Positions 8,394 through 17,813 of a stretch of 51,135 nt of DNA are shown here, piece by piece. Source of the stretch: JAYEIA01 sp964472505 (GTDB taxonomy: Bacteria > Bacteroidota > Bacteroidia > Bacteroidales > JAADGE01); contig CAYYQW010000022.1 of assembly GCA_964472505.1 (NCBI GenBank), positions 1 to 51,135 of the forward strand, given 5' to 3'. The translations under genes were made by a program, and so were the position numbers. Numbering within the stretch: position 1 is the stretch's first letter; the number at the start of each line of letters is the position of its first letter. A model generated the notes under the pieces. It was not told the DNA's origin and searched no databases. It saw only the letters and a program-made list of their open reading frames with translations.

Positions 8394-11300
8394 ATGAGAA
8401 AGTCAACATTTAAAAACAACCGGAGCGAAATCCCAAAAAAAACAAAATCCGCTCTACAGGAAGAATTAGTTGCTTCTGAGCTTCGCTACCGCCGACTGTT
8501 TGAATCAACAAAAGACGGGATTCTTATCCTCGATGCCGAAACCGGGAAGATTGTTGACGTTAATCCGTTTTTAATTGATTTGCTGGGCTATTCAAAAAAA
8601 GAATTTATTGAAAAATTTATCTGGGAAATTGGCGCTTTTCAGGATATTATTGAAAACAAAGATAAATTCATAGAATTGCAGCAAACGGAATATGTGCGTT
8701 ATGAAGATTTACCATTGGAAACATCGGCCGGGAATAAAATTCTTGTGGAATTTGTAAGCAATGTATATTTAGTAAACAACAATAAAGTTATCCAATGCCA
8801 AATACGCGATATCACTGCAAGAAAAGAGACGGAAGCAGCTCTCGAAAAAACCGGAAAAGAACTCGCAGAGATAAAAAAAACCGCGGATGAATTAAATAAA
8901 TTCACCAAGAATATAATCGACACAGTACGTGAACCATTACTTGTCATTGATGAAGATTTAAGGGTAATAAAAGCAAGCCGTTCATTCTATAAATTCTTCA
9001 GGGTTACCGCCGATGAAACAATTGGTAAGCTTATATATGAGTTGGGAAATCACCAATGGGATATTCCAAAACTCAGGGAATTGCTTGAAAAAATCATTCC
9101 CGAAAAAAATTCCTTTGATAATTACGAGGTTGAACACCACTTTTCTACCATCGGCAGACGGGTGATGCTTTTAAATGCACGCCGGGTAAAAAGAGCATTT
9201 GGACAAGAAAAGGTAATTCTTTTAGCCATTGAGGATATTACTGAACGAAAAGGCAAAGAAGATACCTTAAAAGAAACACATCGTGCAACAAGTGATTCAT
9301 TAAACATTCTTTTGAACCATACGCATGCGCCAATTATTATATGGGACGCTTCCTTTGTAATAAAACGTTTCAACCGCAAATTTGAACAACTGAGCGGTTA
9401 TGATTCGGCTGAAGTTATCGATAAAAAAATTGATTTTCTTTTTCCAAAAGGAAAAATTGCTGCAACACTTGAATTGCTTAAAAATCATCTGGACGATGAA
9501 CAAGAGGTAGCTGAAATAGACATTTTAACCAAAGAAAATACTATCAGGACCGTTTTGTGGAGTTCATCGCGTATTCTTGATGAGAAAGGAAAAAATATCA
9601 TTGCAACAATTTCGCAGGATATAACAAGCCGCAAGCGCTTAGAGGATAGGTTGAGCCTTTTGGAAACCCGCTACCGACGCCTTTTTGAATCGGCTAAAGA
9701 CGGAATTCTTATCCTCGATTCCGAAACCGGGAAGATTGTTGACGTTAATCCGTTTTTAATTGATTTGCTGGGCTATTCAAAAAAAGAATTTATTGAAAAA
9801 ACAATATGGGAAATAGGCTCCTTTAAGGATATTTATGAGAACAAAGAGAAATTTTTTGAGTTGCAACAAAAAGAATATGTCCGCTATGAGGATTTGCCGC
9901 TTGTAACCTCAGCCGGACGAGAAATTCATGTTGAGTTCGTCAGCAATGTTTATTTGTGTAACAATAATAAGGTAATCCAATGCAATATCAGGGACATTAC
10001 TGAACGTACTAAAATACAAAACGAAATAAAATTTCAGTCTGACCTGATTAATAATGTAGGCCAGGCTGTTATTGCTACTGACTTGCCTGGCAAAGTGATT
10101 TTCTGGAACAATGCTGCAGAAAAAATATACGGGTGGTCAACTTCTGAAGCAATCGGAGAAAGCATTATGGATTTAACACCTGCCCAACAATCCGATGAAC
10201 AGGCCGTTGCCATCATGAAAAAATTAAGCGCAGGAAAAACATGGGCTGGAGAATTTCATGTAAAAAGAAAAGATGGAAGTAGTTTTCCTGCATTTGTAAC
10301 CGATACCCCAATACTTGACTCAAATGGAAAATTTACGGGTATCATAGGAATTTCAAGCGATATTACCGAACGCAAACGTGCCGAGATGGAATTAATAGAA
10401 GCCAAAGAAAAAGCAGAAGAAAGCGACCGCCTAAAAACTGCCTTCCTGAACAATATTTCGCACGAAATCAGAACACCGATGAATGCGATTATTGGCTTTT
10501 CACGGTTTCTCAAAGACCCTCAATTGAATCACGAAAAACGCAAACAGTACACCGGTATAATTACACAAAGCAGCGACCAATTGCTTGCCATTATTGATGA
10601 TATAATCAGTATTGCCTCTATTGAGGCCGGGCAGGAAAAAATTCAGGAAAATGAAATCAACATCAATTTAATATGTAAGCTTATAAAGGAGCAATTTTCA
10701 TCAAAAGCTTATGAAAAAAAAGTTACCCTTATTTTGAAATCCCCCCCGGACGATGATGAGGCAACTATTATTACCGATGCTACCAAGCTAACGCAAATAA
10801 TCACCAATCTTGTGGACAATGCCCTTAAATTTACCCAACAGGGCTTTGTCAATTTTGGTTATACGTTAAAAAACAGCCAATTGGAATTTTATGTTGAAGA
10901 CTCCGGAATTGGTATCTCGCAGGATATGCATGAAGTAATATTTAACCGATTTCGTCAGATTGAAACCACCGCAACACGAAATTTTGGCGGTTCAGGATTG
11001 GGCTTATCTATCTCAAAAGCTTATGTTGAATTGCTTGGCGGTAAAATATGGTTAACTTCCGAATTGGGTAAAGGTTCTGTATTTTATTTTACCATTCCTT
11101 ACAAAAAAGTAAATCAAAAAAAATTACCTGCTATCCCCTCAACTAAGGATTTACGTTTTGAGTTTAAATCACTTTTAATTGCCGAAGATGAAGACTCTAA
11201 TTTTTTACTACTGAAAGAAATGTTGTCGGATTCCGGAATAAACATTATCAGGGCTGTAACCGGAATCGAAGCCATTGAGTTATGCCAATCTAACCCACTT

Positions 11301-11525
11301 ATTGATTTGGTATTGATGGATTTAAAAATGCCTGAAATGGATGGCTACGAAGCAACAAAGCGGATACGCAAATTTAAGCCTGATTTACCCATAATTGCCC
11401 AAACAGCATATTCTACCGATGCTGATAAAAATAAAGCTTTAGCATGTGGCTGTTCCGATTTCATAATTAAACCTCTTGATGAAGAATTGTTGTTATCTAA
11501 AATTCAAAAACAACTTTATAAATAG
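8394..11525 (+). CDS. Soluble hybrid histidine kinase with five PAS domains
   Basis: This 1043-residue hybrid sensor kinase has no signal peptide or membrane segment, so it senses a cytoplasmic cue. Five PAS-type domains occupy about 30-145, 165-285, 300-415, 425-540 and 545-660. They are followed by HisKA with the phospho-accepting His690 (NISHEIRTPMNAI), HATPase_c (N box around 805-809, EDSGIGIS at 835-842, GGSGLGLS at 865-872) and a C-terminal receiver with phospho-accepting Asp976 and Lys1026. PAS1 and PAS4 are near-copies, down to an 80-bp identical DNA stretch. There is no DNA-binding output, so an Hpt relay is expected; an orphan Hpt protein is encoded at 47294-47647. No cognate regulator is adjacent. 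Confidence 0.93.
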   Translation: MRKSTFKNNRSEIPKKTKSALQEELVASELRYRRLFESTKDGILILDAETGKIVDVNPFLIDLLGYSKKEFIEKFIWEIGAFQDIIENKDKFIELQQTEYVRYEDLPLETSAGNKILVEFVSNVYLVNNNKVIQCQIRDITARKETEAALEKTGKELAEIKKTADELNKFTKNIIDTVREPLLVIDEDLRVIKASRSFYKFFRVTADETIGKLIYELGNHQWDIPKLRELLEKIIPEKNSFDNYEVEHHFSTIGRRVMLLNARRVKRAFGQEKVILLAIEDITERKGKEDTLKETHRATSDSLNILLNHTHAPIIIWDASFVIKRFNRKFEQLSGYDSAEVIDKKIDFLFPKGKIAATLELLKNHLDDEQEVAEIDILTKENTIRTVLWSSSRILDEKGKNIIATISQDITSRKRLEDRLSLLETRYRRLFESAKDGILILDSETGKIVDVNPFLIDLLGYSKKEFIEKTIWEIGSFKDIYENKEKFFELQQKEYVRYEDLPLVTSAGREIHVEFVSNVYLCNNNKVIQCNIRDITERTKIQNEIKFQSDLINNVGQAVIATDLPGKVIFWNNAAEKIYGWSTSEAIGESIMDLTPAQQSDEQAVAIMKKLSAGKTWAGEFHVKRKDGSSFPAFVTDTPILDSNGKFTGIIGISSDITERKRAEMELIEAKEKAEESDRLKTAFLNNISHEIRTPMNAIIGFSRFLKDPQLNHEKRKQYTGIITQSSDQLLAIIDDIISIASIEAGQEKIQENEININLICKLIKEQFSSKAYEKKVTLILKSPPDDDEATIITDATKLTQIITNLVDNALKFTQQGFVNFGYTLKNSQLEFYVEDSGIGISQDMHEVIFNRFRQIETTATRNFGGSGLGLSISKAYVELLGGKIWLTSELGKGSVFYFTIPYKKVNQKKLPAIPSTKDLRFEFKSLLIAEDEDSNFLLLKEMLSDSGINIIRAVTGIEAIELCQSNPLIDLVLMDLKMPEMDGYEATKRIRKFKPDLPIIAQTAYSTDADKNKALACGCSDFIIKPLDEELLLSKIQKQLYK
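8536..8615 (+). repeat. 80-bp exact intragenic repeat, copy in PAS1
   Basis: These 80 bases are identical to 9721-9800 in the same gene, and similarity extends on both sides with scattered mismatches. They encode the PAS core ETGKIVDVNPFLIDLLGYSK and the residues after it. Confidence 0.9.
9721..9800 (+). repeat. 80-bp exact intragenic repeat, copy in PAS4
   Basis: Second copy of the stretch at 8536-8615, offset by 1185 bases (395 codons), so both copies are read in the same frame. Identity at synonymous positions points to recent duplication or gene conversion. Confidence 0.9.
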
Positions 11526-11554
11526 AAAATTATCCCTACTTTCAATAAGATTTT

Positions 11555-12009
11555 TTATTCCTGTCGGTTCGATAGAATATCGTTTAATGCCATAATATAA
11601 AACACTAAACGAAAGAGATAATAAAAAATCACATGATTATCAATAAACAAACCTTCCGGTGCTTTGGTTTCATATATATTTATGACTTCATTGGCACCAA
11701 AAGCAGTATAATCAAATTCATTGTTTTCTAAGCGCTTGAGTATATCGCCGAAATTTCCGTTCTCAACCACACGGTATCCGTTTTCTCTGAAAATGTCAGC
11801 ATCACTCCGGTTTATAGGAACGCCGTTTTTTAATTGCTTAATTATTGCGCTGTCTGCTTCAGCAAATAAATCGGCATCACTTTGGCGTACAATAGCTATT
11901 CTGTAACCCAAAATACCTTTAGATATCGGGATATCTACTGAAATTTTGTCATACAAACAGTTCTTTCAATACCAAAATCAGAGGGGGTCAGTATCACCGG
12001 AATATCCAT
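11555..12009 (-). pseudogene. Remnant of a periplasmic solute-binding-like protein
   Basis: The open segment 11555-11956 encodes about 130 residues (IPISKGILGYRIAIVRQSD ... DADIFRENGYRVV ... FDYTAFGANEV ... GLFIDNHVIFYY). These resemble the C-terminal half of extracytoplasmic solute-binding (SBP family 3-like) proteins. The likely continuation upstream (VILTPSDFGIERTV) is in another frame, joined near 11950, so a one-base indel has broken it. There is no signal peptide or N-terminal lobe, and no proper ATG start for the open part. I call it a truncated, frameshifted pseudogene. The family assignment rests on pattern recall and is moderate. Confidence 0.55.
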
Positions 12010-12112
12010 TTCAGTTACAGTAAACCGGCCGCCGGGCTATTCAAAAGCAAATTCTGCCTTTTGGGCGGATTTTTTTCCATAACAGCCGACAGCGTTTCGT
12101 AGTATTTTCAGC

Positions 12113-12295
12113 TTACTGTTTTAACTTTTCCCTGTCATAGATATAAAGCTTAAGCCGATTAGCGAGAAGGTACATAACCGGAACCACGACCAAAGTCAAA
12201 AATGTTGCAAATGCCAATCCAAAAATAACCGTCCAAGCCATAGGCCCCCGGAATAAAGCATTATCGCCGCCAAAGTAAATATTGGGAGCAAAATC
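12113..12295 (-). pseudogene. 3' end of a second RND efflux pump gene (remnant)
   Basis: The block 12111-12295 aligns without gaps to 14351-14535, the last 61 codons of the intact RND gene, with only about five mismatches. Four of these are synonymous and one changes Trp to Arg in the FWGPMAW segment. The frame is open to the shared stop codon, but similarity ends abruptly at 12295 and the rest of a pump gene is absent. It is a relic of a paralogue, lost by deletion or recombination, or a captured fragment. Confidence 0.88.
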
Positions 12296-12366
12296 TCCAA
12301 AACTTTTTTAAGCTCATGATTTCGATTGCCTGATTAGTTAGAGTTAGTCTCCAAATCTGGGATTTA

Positions 12367-13601
12367 TCACATTATTATATATTGATCCGAAGGAGTAACA
12401 AATCCAACGCTGCCCCAATAGCGGTATTGCGATGCAAGTTGCTTCCTTCGTAAAAGGACATCTTCTCCTGAGACATCGCCCTTTGGAAGATTAATTTGAT
12501 CGTGAATTAAGGATGCACCGCCAAAGAGTCTAAACGATAAACCCTTGAAGAGCCTGAGGTTAAGTGAAGTATATAACTCAAGGCGTTTTAAGTTAATATC
12601 GTGAAAATAATTGCTGCCCTCAATTGAGGTAGATATTGAGCCCCATTTTTCTTTAAATTCTACGGCAATACCAAGCTGTTGCCCAAAAAGTAATTCTTCC
12701 TCTTTATCATAAATTGTAGAGTCGATATAGTTAAAAAAATTAGTCCCGGCACCATAAAGGATTCTTAGCTGTTTTCGGTTAGATTGAGAGTAAGGAAAAA
12801 TATTGTACTCTATCGCCGGATATAACTTAGCATTAAAATCGAGATTCTGATAAAGCGAAGTTCTTAAATTTACATCATATCCATACGACCAGTGGTCATT
12901 TATGCTCTTTACCAAAAGATGGTTTAAACTTTTGTTGCTTGAAGTACTAATTATTGTAGTATCTTCGAGCGAATATGTGTTTTCGCTATAGCTGTAATTA
13001 AGGTCAATTTCAAGCTTTAAATCCTCCGTAATCCTCTGCGCACTAATTGAGGAACTACCGCTGAGGTATTTATACGATTGTTCCCCATTAAAGTAGGCAC
13101 TCCCCCTAATGGCAAAAAACCAGCTATTCCACTTATCGGTAACATCATCATCACCGGCTTCATCAACGCTTTCATCTCCTTCTTCAAAACTAACAGACAG
13201 TTTTTCAGCATAGGGTGTTTTTGCAACATATCGAACTAAGCCAAGCTTAAGCAAATTAACCTGTTTTATCCTAAGTTCGTCTTCGGTAGCGTCAGCTTTT
13301 AAGAAAAAGCTGAGGGTATCAGCTTGTCCGCTGAATTCTTGTTGGCCGATAAAGTAAAATGTTTGCTTCTGCCCCCTGCTCCTGTGTATTCCGAAGTTGT
13401 AAGTATATGGACTTGTGCATCTTTTCTGTCTCTAACGTAGTTGATGAAAGTTACCTCCTTCTTAATATAATCGGTATCGCAGTATGTGCAATCGAAGAAA
13501 ATACGTAATGCTTTATCTCTTGTCAGGCTTTGGTCTTGGGAATAAAGCGAAAGGCTTAAGCATGTTAATAAACAAGCTGTTATTAAGTTAATTTTATTCA
13601 T
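12367..13601 (-). pseudogene. Outer-membrane beta-barrel protein gene broken by a frameshift
   Basis: Two adjoining frames form one gene of about 411 codons. The 5' part (from 13601) has a signal peptide (MNKINLITACLLTCLSLSLY) and an N-terminal domain with FFDCTYCDTDYI and TTSEYTGAGG. At a run of five Gs (13372-13376 on the plus strand as C) the frame is lost. Adding one G restores GAGGQKQTFYFIGQQEFSG and joins to a long 3' part rich in alternating, aromatic beta-strands ending in VGFVTPSDQYIIM, typical of a barrel. Read as given, the first frame stops after 100 residues. I do not recognise the family. A sequencing error or slippage-based on/off switching are alternatives to a dead gene. Confidence 0.7.
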
Positions 13602-14352
13602 GGTCTGTATATAAGTGTATTTTGCGTTCGTACGATATTTTCACCAACGAAATAACCAAATTATTAAGCCTGCTATTCCCTTTCCTTCCAAAATAATAAT
13701 ACCGAAACCTATCATAACTTGCTCCAAGGGATTTCGGAATAAGAGAAAATGAAGCTTCTTAATTCCAAATAACGAAACAGGCTGTGCTAATGGTTCGGCA
13801 TTGTTTACTCCCGACTACTTCAGAGGCTGTTAAATACTCTTTAATATTTGGCAGTGGTCTAATAGAACGCTTATGCTTTCATTGTTTTACAAAATTAAAT
13901 AAAATATAGCTTTGAATAAAAAATAGTTTTAAATATCAGAACTCCTGACCTCACGTAGTTTCAGATGTCGTCTTTTTTGAATCATGAATATCGAACATTT
14001 AATATCGAATTAAGAAGTAACTCATTGATTGAATAGGTTTTCGTGCGTAAGCAAAACTTCAAAATTCATTATTGGGTGTTCAATATTCGATATTAAACGA
14101 CATTTTCAGTTTGCGAATTATTATCCATAATAATTTGATATTCAGTTAATGGGTCAGGATGTCTGAATATACAGAAGATGAACAGTCTAAAAAAAATTTC
14201 TACCCAATATTTATTTATATCTTTTGTCAGATAATCATTCTATTTCACTTCTTTCTGCTTGCCAAAACAAAATTGCGAAAAACACAAAAAATTGATTTGG
14301 ATTTTAAGCGATATCTGACTTGCAAATTTAAAGCTGTATAGTACATTTCGGC
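13602..14352. other. Gene-poor interval with a spaced inverted repeat
   Basis: No supported gene lies in these 751 bases. TTTAATATCGAAT (13998-14010) and ATTCGATATTAAA (14085-14097) are a perfect 13-bp inverted repeat separated by 74 bases, perhaps a decayed element. A 60-codon hydrophobic frame at 14159-14341 has no recognisable features. The RND stop codon lies at the right edge, and no terminator is evident. Confidence 0.5.
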
Positions 14353-17300
14353 TTACTGTTTTAACTTTTCCCTGTCATAGATATAAAGCTTAAGCCGATT
14401 AGCGAGAAGGTACATAACCGGAACCACGACCAAAGTCAAAAATGTTGCAAATGCCAATCCAAAAATAACCGTCCATGCCATGGGTCCCCAGAATAAAGCA
14501 TTATCGCCGCCAAAGTAAATATTCGGAGCAAAATCGCTGAGAAGCGCTCCAAAATCAATATTGAAACCAACCGCCATAGGAATAAGCCCCAATATGGTGG
14601 TGATTGCGGTAAGCAGTACAGGGCGCAAACGGGTCTGGCCGCCTTCTACAACTGCTTTTATGGTTTCGGAAATGGGCAAACTATCATCCGGTTCAAGCCC
14701 TAATTCTTGTTTTCTCAGGCTCTTCAGATAATCAATATAATCAATCAAAACAATGGCATTATTTACAACTACGCCGGCCAACGATATAATGCCAACACCG
14801 GTCATAATGACCACAAAGTGCATATTGAAAGTAGCCAAGCCGCCAAAAACACCGATAGTACTGAAAATTACGCTCGCAATAATTATAAATGGTTTTACTA
14901 TTGAGTTAAATTGCGTAACCATTATAATAAGTATCAAACCTACGGCCAATAACAGTGCTCGAGCCAAAAAATCACCGGTTTCTGCCTGTTCTTGTTGTTC
15001 GCCGGTAAATTCATATTCATAGTCTTCGGGAAAATCAATTCCGGCAAGAACTTGCATGGCTTTTTGATTTACTTCATTGGCATTGGCTCCTTCTTTCAGG
15101 TCGGAATATATGGTTATTACCCGCTTGCCGTCAATGCGTTTAATGGCTCCGTAGGTACTTGTATATGAAAAATCGGTAACGGCAGAAATCGGGATATGCA
15201 CAAATTTCCCCTGCTTATTTCTGAATGAAATGACCTGATTCAGAAGCACACTGATATCGTTTCGGTAGTCCTCCGAGAGCTGCATTTTTATGGGATATTC
15301 GTCTTCTTTATACTTATAATCGGAAATTTCTTTCCCAAAGAGTGCGGTTCGAATGGCCGAAGCTATTTGGCCGGTAGATAAACCAAAGCGTCCGGCGCGG
15401 TCGCGGTCAATATCAACCATTATGCCGGGCGTTCCGGTATTAAGGTCTAAATCAAAGCCTTGGATGCCGGTAATATCAGAGGTTTTTAGTATTTGCATAA
15501 GCGAGTCGGACAAATGCAGCAGTTCTTCATAATTTTCTCCGGAAATTTCAATATTAACCGGTCTTCCGGAGGGCGGACCCATAACATTTTTTTCCACCGT
15601 AATTTTCACTCCGGGATATCTTCCGATTAAATTATCACTAATCAACTTGCGAATTTCCGAGGTACTTTTTCCGCCTCGGTCTTCATAATCCGTAAAATTG
15701 ACTATGGCAACACCTCGGTTTGGTGTATTACCCATAGGGAATTCATTGACACCCACAGCGCCTTTTCCTACCGTAGTCAAAACAGACTCGGTAATATCTT
15801 CAAATCCGTTTTCACGAATAATGCTTTGAATATTGGCTTCAATGGTTTTCATCATACTATCGGTAGCAGCCAAATCAGTACCCACCGGCAAATCAGCTTT
15901 TATAACAATATATTTGGGCTCGTTAACGGGAAAGAAATCCACATCAGGAGAGCGCAAATAATAGAAAAATATGGACAACACCATTAATACCATAGTGGCA
16001 ATCAAAAGTATATATGGTTTAATACCTCGAAGTGAGTATCGAATTACTTTTAAGTACAGATTTTCTAATCTTACCAAAAACACATTTCGGAACCACTCGG
16101 ATAAGCCAAAAAACAAATACCGATTGAAAAAGCTAACCAGCCCAATTAGAACCAAAATATTTGCGGCACTGTAAATACCGGTCATATAAAATAACAGAGA
16201 CAGAACTAAAGCAACACCGGTAATAATTAAAGTTATTTTCTTTTTTGGCCGTTCTTCGGTTTTACGGGCAAAGGAACGTGTAAGCACCGGTATTAAAATT
16301 AAAGCTACAAATAAGGATGAAGACAACACAATAATTAAAGTAATGGGCAGATATTTCATAAACTTACCAACCATTCCCGGCCAAAAAGCCAAGGGAATAA
16401 AAGCAGCAAGAGTAGTAGCAGTAGATGCAATAATGGGCCAGGCTATTTCGCCTACGGCCAGTTTTGCGGCTTCAAAACGCGAGTATCCTTGTGTAATAAA
16501 ACGGTGCATATTTTCTACTGCCACAATGGCATTGTCTACCAATAAACCAAGCGCCAAAATCAATGCAAAAAGCACCATCATATTTATTGTAGCTCCTATG
16601 GATGTAAGAATTACAAAAGAGATAAGCATGGACATGGGAATGGCAAAGCCGACAAACAATGCATTTCGGGTTCCCAGAAAAAAGAAAAGCACAAACATGA
16701 CAAACAAAACACCCATAATAATGTTGTTCTCCAGGTTGTTTATCATATTCTTAATCATATCCGATTGATCATCGGTTATGGTAATTGTGAGATTATCGGG
16801 CAGGCGTTTGTTCTCTTTTGATTGAATAAGAATATCATTTATTTGCTCTACGGCGTATATTAAATTTTCTCCGGTTTTCTTTACAACCTGCAAAGAAACA
16901 ACGGTTTCATTATTCAGCCGTGCCACACTTAAAGCATCTTCAAAACCGTCGATGGCTTCTCCCTTTTCCAAAACATCCCTGAGATAAACGGCTTTACCGT
17001 TTTCACTTTTTACCACTACGTTTTCAATATCCTCCATGGATTTAAACTCACCGTCGGTTCTTACCGAGCGCCTGATTCCGTCTATGATTATATCGCCGCC
17101 CGAAACGGACATATTCTCATAAGCTACGGCATTTTCAATATCGCCGAACGTAAGTTGGTAGGCATCCATTTTTTTCTTATCCAAATTCAGGCGAACCATA
17201 CGTTCTTCCACCCCTACAATGTTTACTTTGGAGACCTGCGGAACTTCTTCTATTTTATCTTCAAGATATTCGGCATAAAGTTTTAATTCCGGAACAGAAA

Positions 17301-17769
17301 AATCACCCGAAAGGTTAATGTTAATAATCGGAAATTCGGATACGTCGATATCCGTAACAAAAGGATCGGCCGGTAAATCTTCGGGCAGATTGGTTTTGGC
17401 TCTGTCCACTGCATCCTTAACATCCTGCACGCCTTGTTGTATATCAATCGAAGAACCAAATTCCACAAAAATCATGGAATTATCCTGCGATGAAGTAGAA
17501 TTAAGTGAATTAATTCCGGTGATGGTTTCAATCTCTTTTTCAAGGGGGCGAGTTACCAAATTTTCCATATCCGAAGGTGAATTCCCCGGATATACGGTTT
17601 GCACCAATACCGTAGGCAATGAGGCATCGGGAAACATTTCTTTCGGCATGTTTTGATAGGATATCAAACCCACTATGGTTAATATTATAATCAACAAATA
17701 GATGGTATTGGAATTTTTTAAAGCCGCGGTGGTAGGAACAAACTCGCGAAGTTTCTTTATATTACTCAT
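14353..17769 (-). CDS. RND-family efflux pump inner-membrane permease
   Basis: This 1138-residue transporter has the RND layout: a first membrane helix near 24-42, a large periplasmic porter loop, helices 2-6, a central cytoplasmic stretch, and a repeat of the whole unit ending in helices 8-12. Signatures include GNSPSDMENLVTRPLEKEIE near residue 69, LILALGLLVDNAIVAVENMH in TM4 (a single Asp where AcrB has DD) and PSGRPVNIEISG in the second porter domain. It is longer than AcrB (about 1050). With the adaptor and TolC-like genes upstream it forms a tripartite pump. The substrate cannot be read from sequence. Its last 183 bases have a near-identical copy at 12113-12295. Confidence 0.94.
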   Translation of the reverse strand: MSNIKKLREFVPTTAALKNSNTIYLLIIILTIVGLISYQNMPKEMFPDASLPTVLVQTVYPGNSPSDMENLVTRPLEKEIETITGINSLNSTSSQDNSMIFVEFGSSIDIQQGVQDVKDAVDRAKTNLPEDLPADPFVTDIDVSEFPIININLSGDFSVPELKLYAEYLEDKIEEVPQVSKVNIVGVEERMVRLNLDKKKMDAYQLTFGDIENAVAYENMSVSGGDIIIDGIRRSVRTDGEFKSMEDIENVVVKSENGKAVYLRDVLEKGEAIDGFEDALSVARLNNETVVSLQVVKKTGENLIYAVEQINDILIQSKENKRLPDNLTITITDDQSDMIKNMINNLENNIIMGVLFVMFVLFFFLGTRNALFVGFAIPMSMLISFVILTSIGATINMMVLFALILALGLLVDNAIVAVENMHRFITQGYSRFEAAKLAVGEIAWPIIASTATTLAAFIPLAFWPGMVGKFMKYLPITLIIVLSSSLFVALILIPVLTRSFARKTEERPKKKITLIITGVALVLSLLFYMTGIYSAANILVLIGLVSFFNRYLFFGLSEWFRNVFLVRLENLYLKVIRYSLRGIKPYILLIATMVLMVLSIFFYYLRSPDVDFFPVNEPKYIVIKADLPVGTDLAATDSMMKTIEANIQSIIRENGFEDITESVLTTVGKGAVGVNEFPMGNTPNRGVAIVNFTDYEDRGGKSTSEIRKLISDNLIGRYPGVKITVEKNVMGPPSGRPVNIEISGENYEELLHLSDSLMQILKTSDITGIQGFDLDLNTGTPGIMVDIDRDRAGRFGLSTGQIASAIRTALFGKEISDYKYKEDEYPIKMQLSEDYRNDISVLLNQVISFRNKQGKFVHIPISAVTDFSYTSTYGAIKRIDGKRVITIYSDLKEGANANEVNQKAMQVLAGIDFPEDYEYEFTGEQQEQAETGDFLARALLLAVGLILIIMVTQFNSIVKPFIIIASVIFSTIGVFGGLATFNMHFVVIMTGVGIISLAGVVVNNAIVLIDYIDYLKSLRKQELGLEPDDSLPISETIKAVVEGGQTRLRPVLLTAITTILGLIPMAVGFNIDFGALLSDFAPNIYFGGDNALFWGPMAWTVIFGLAFATFLTLVVVPVMYLLANRLKLYIYDREKLKQ

Positions 17770-17813
17770 TGTGAATGTTTTCTGTCAATAATTAATATTT
17801 TTGTAATAATTTT

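Noticed and set aside
13299..13601. A separate 100-residue secreted protein
   Set aside because: Its last 20 or so residues are out of frame with the downstream barrel; restoring one G at 13372-13376 joins both parts into one sensible protein.
14159..14341. 60-codon frame on the plus strand with a hydrophobic middle
   Set aside because: No promoter, ribosome site or family likeness; low-complexity AT-rich sequence within a decay zone often gives such frames.
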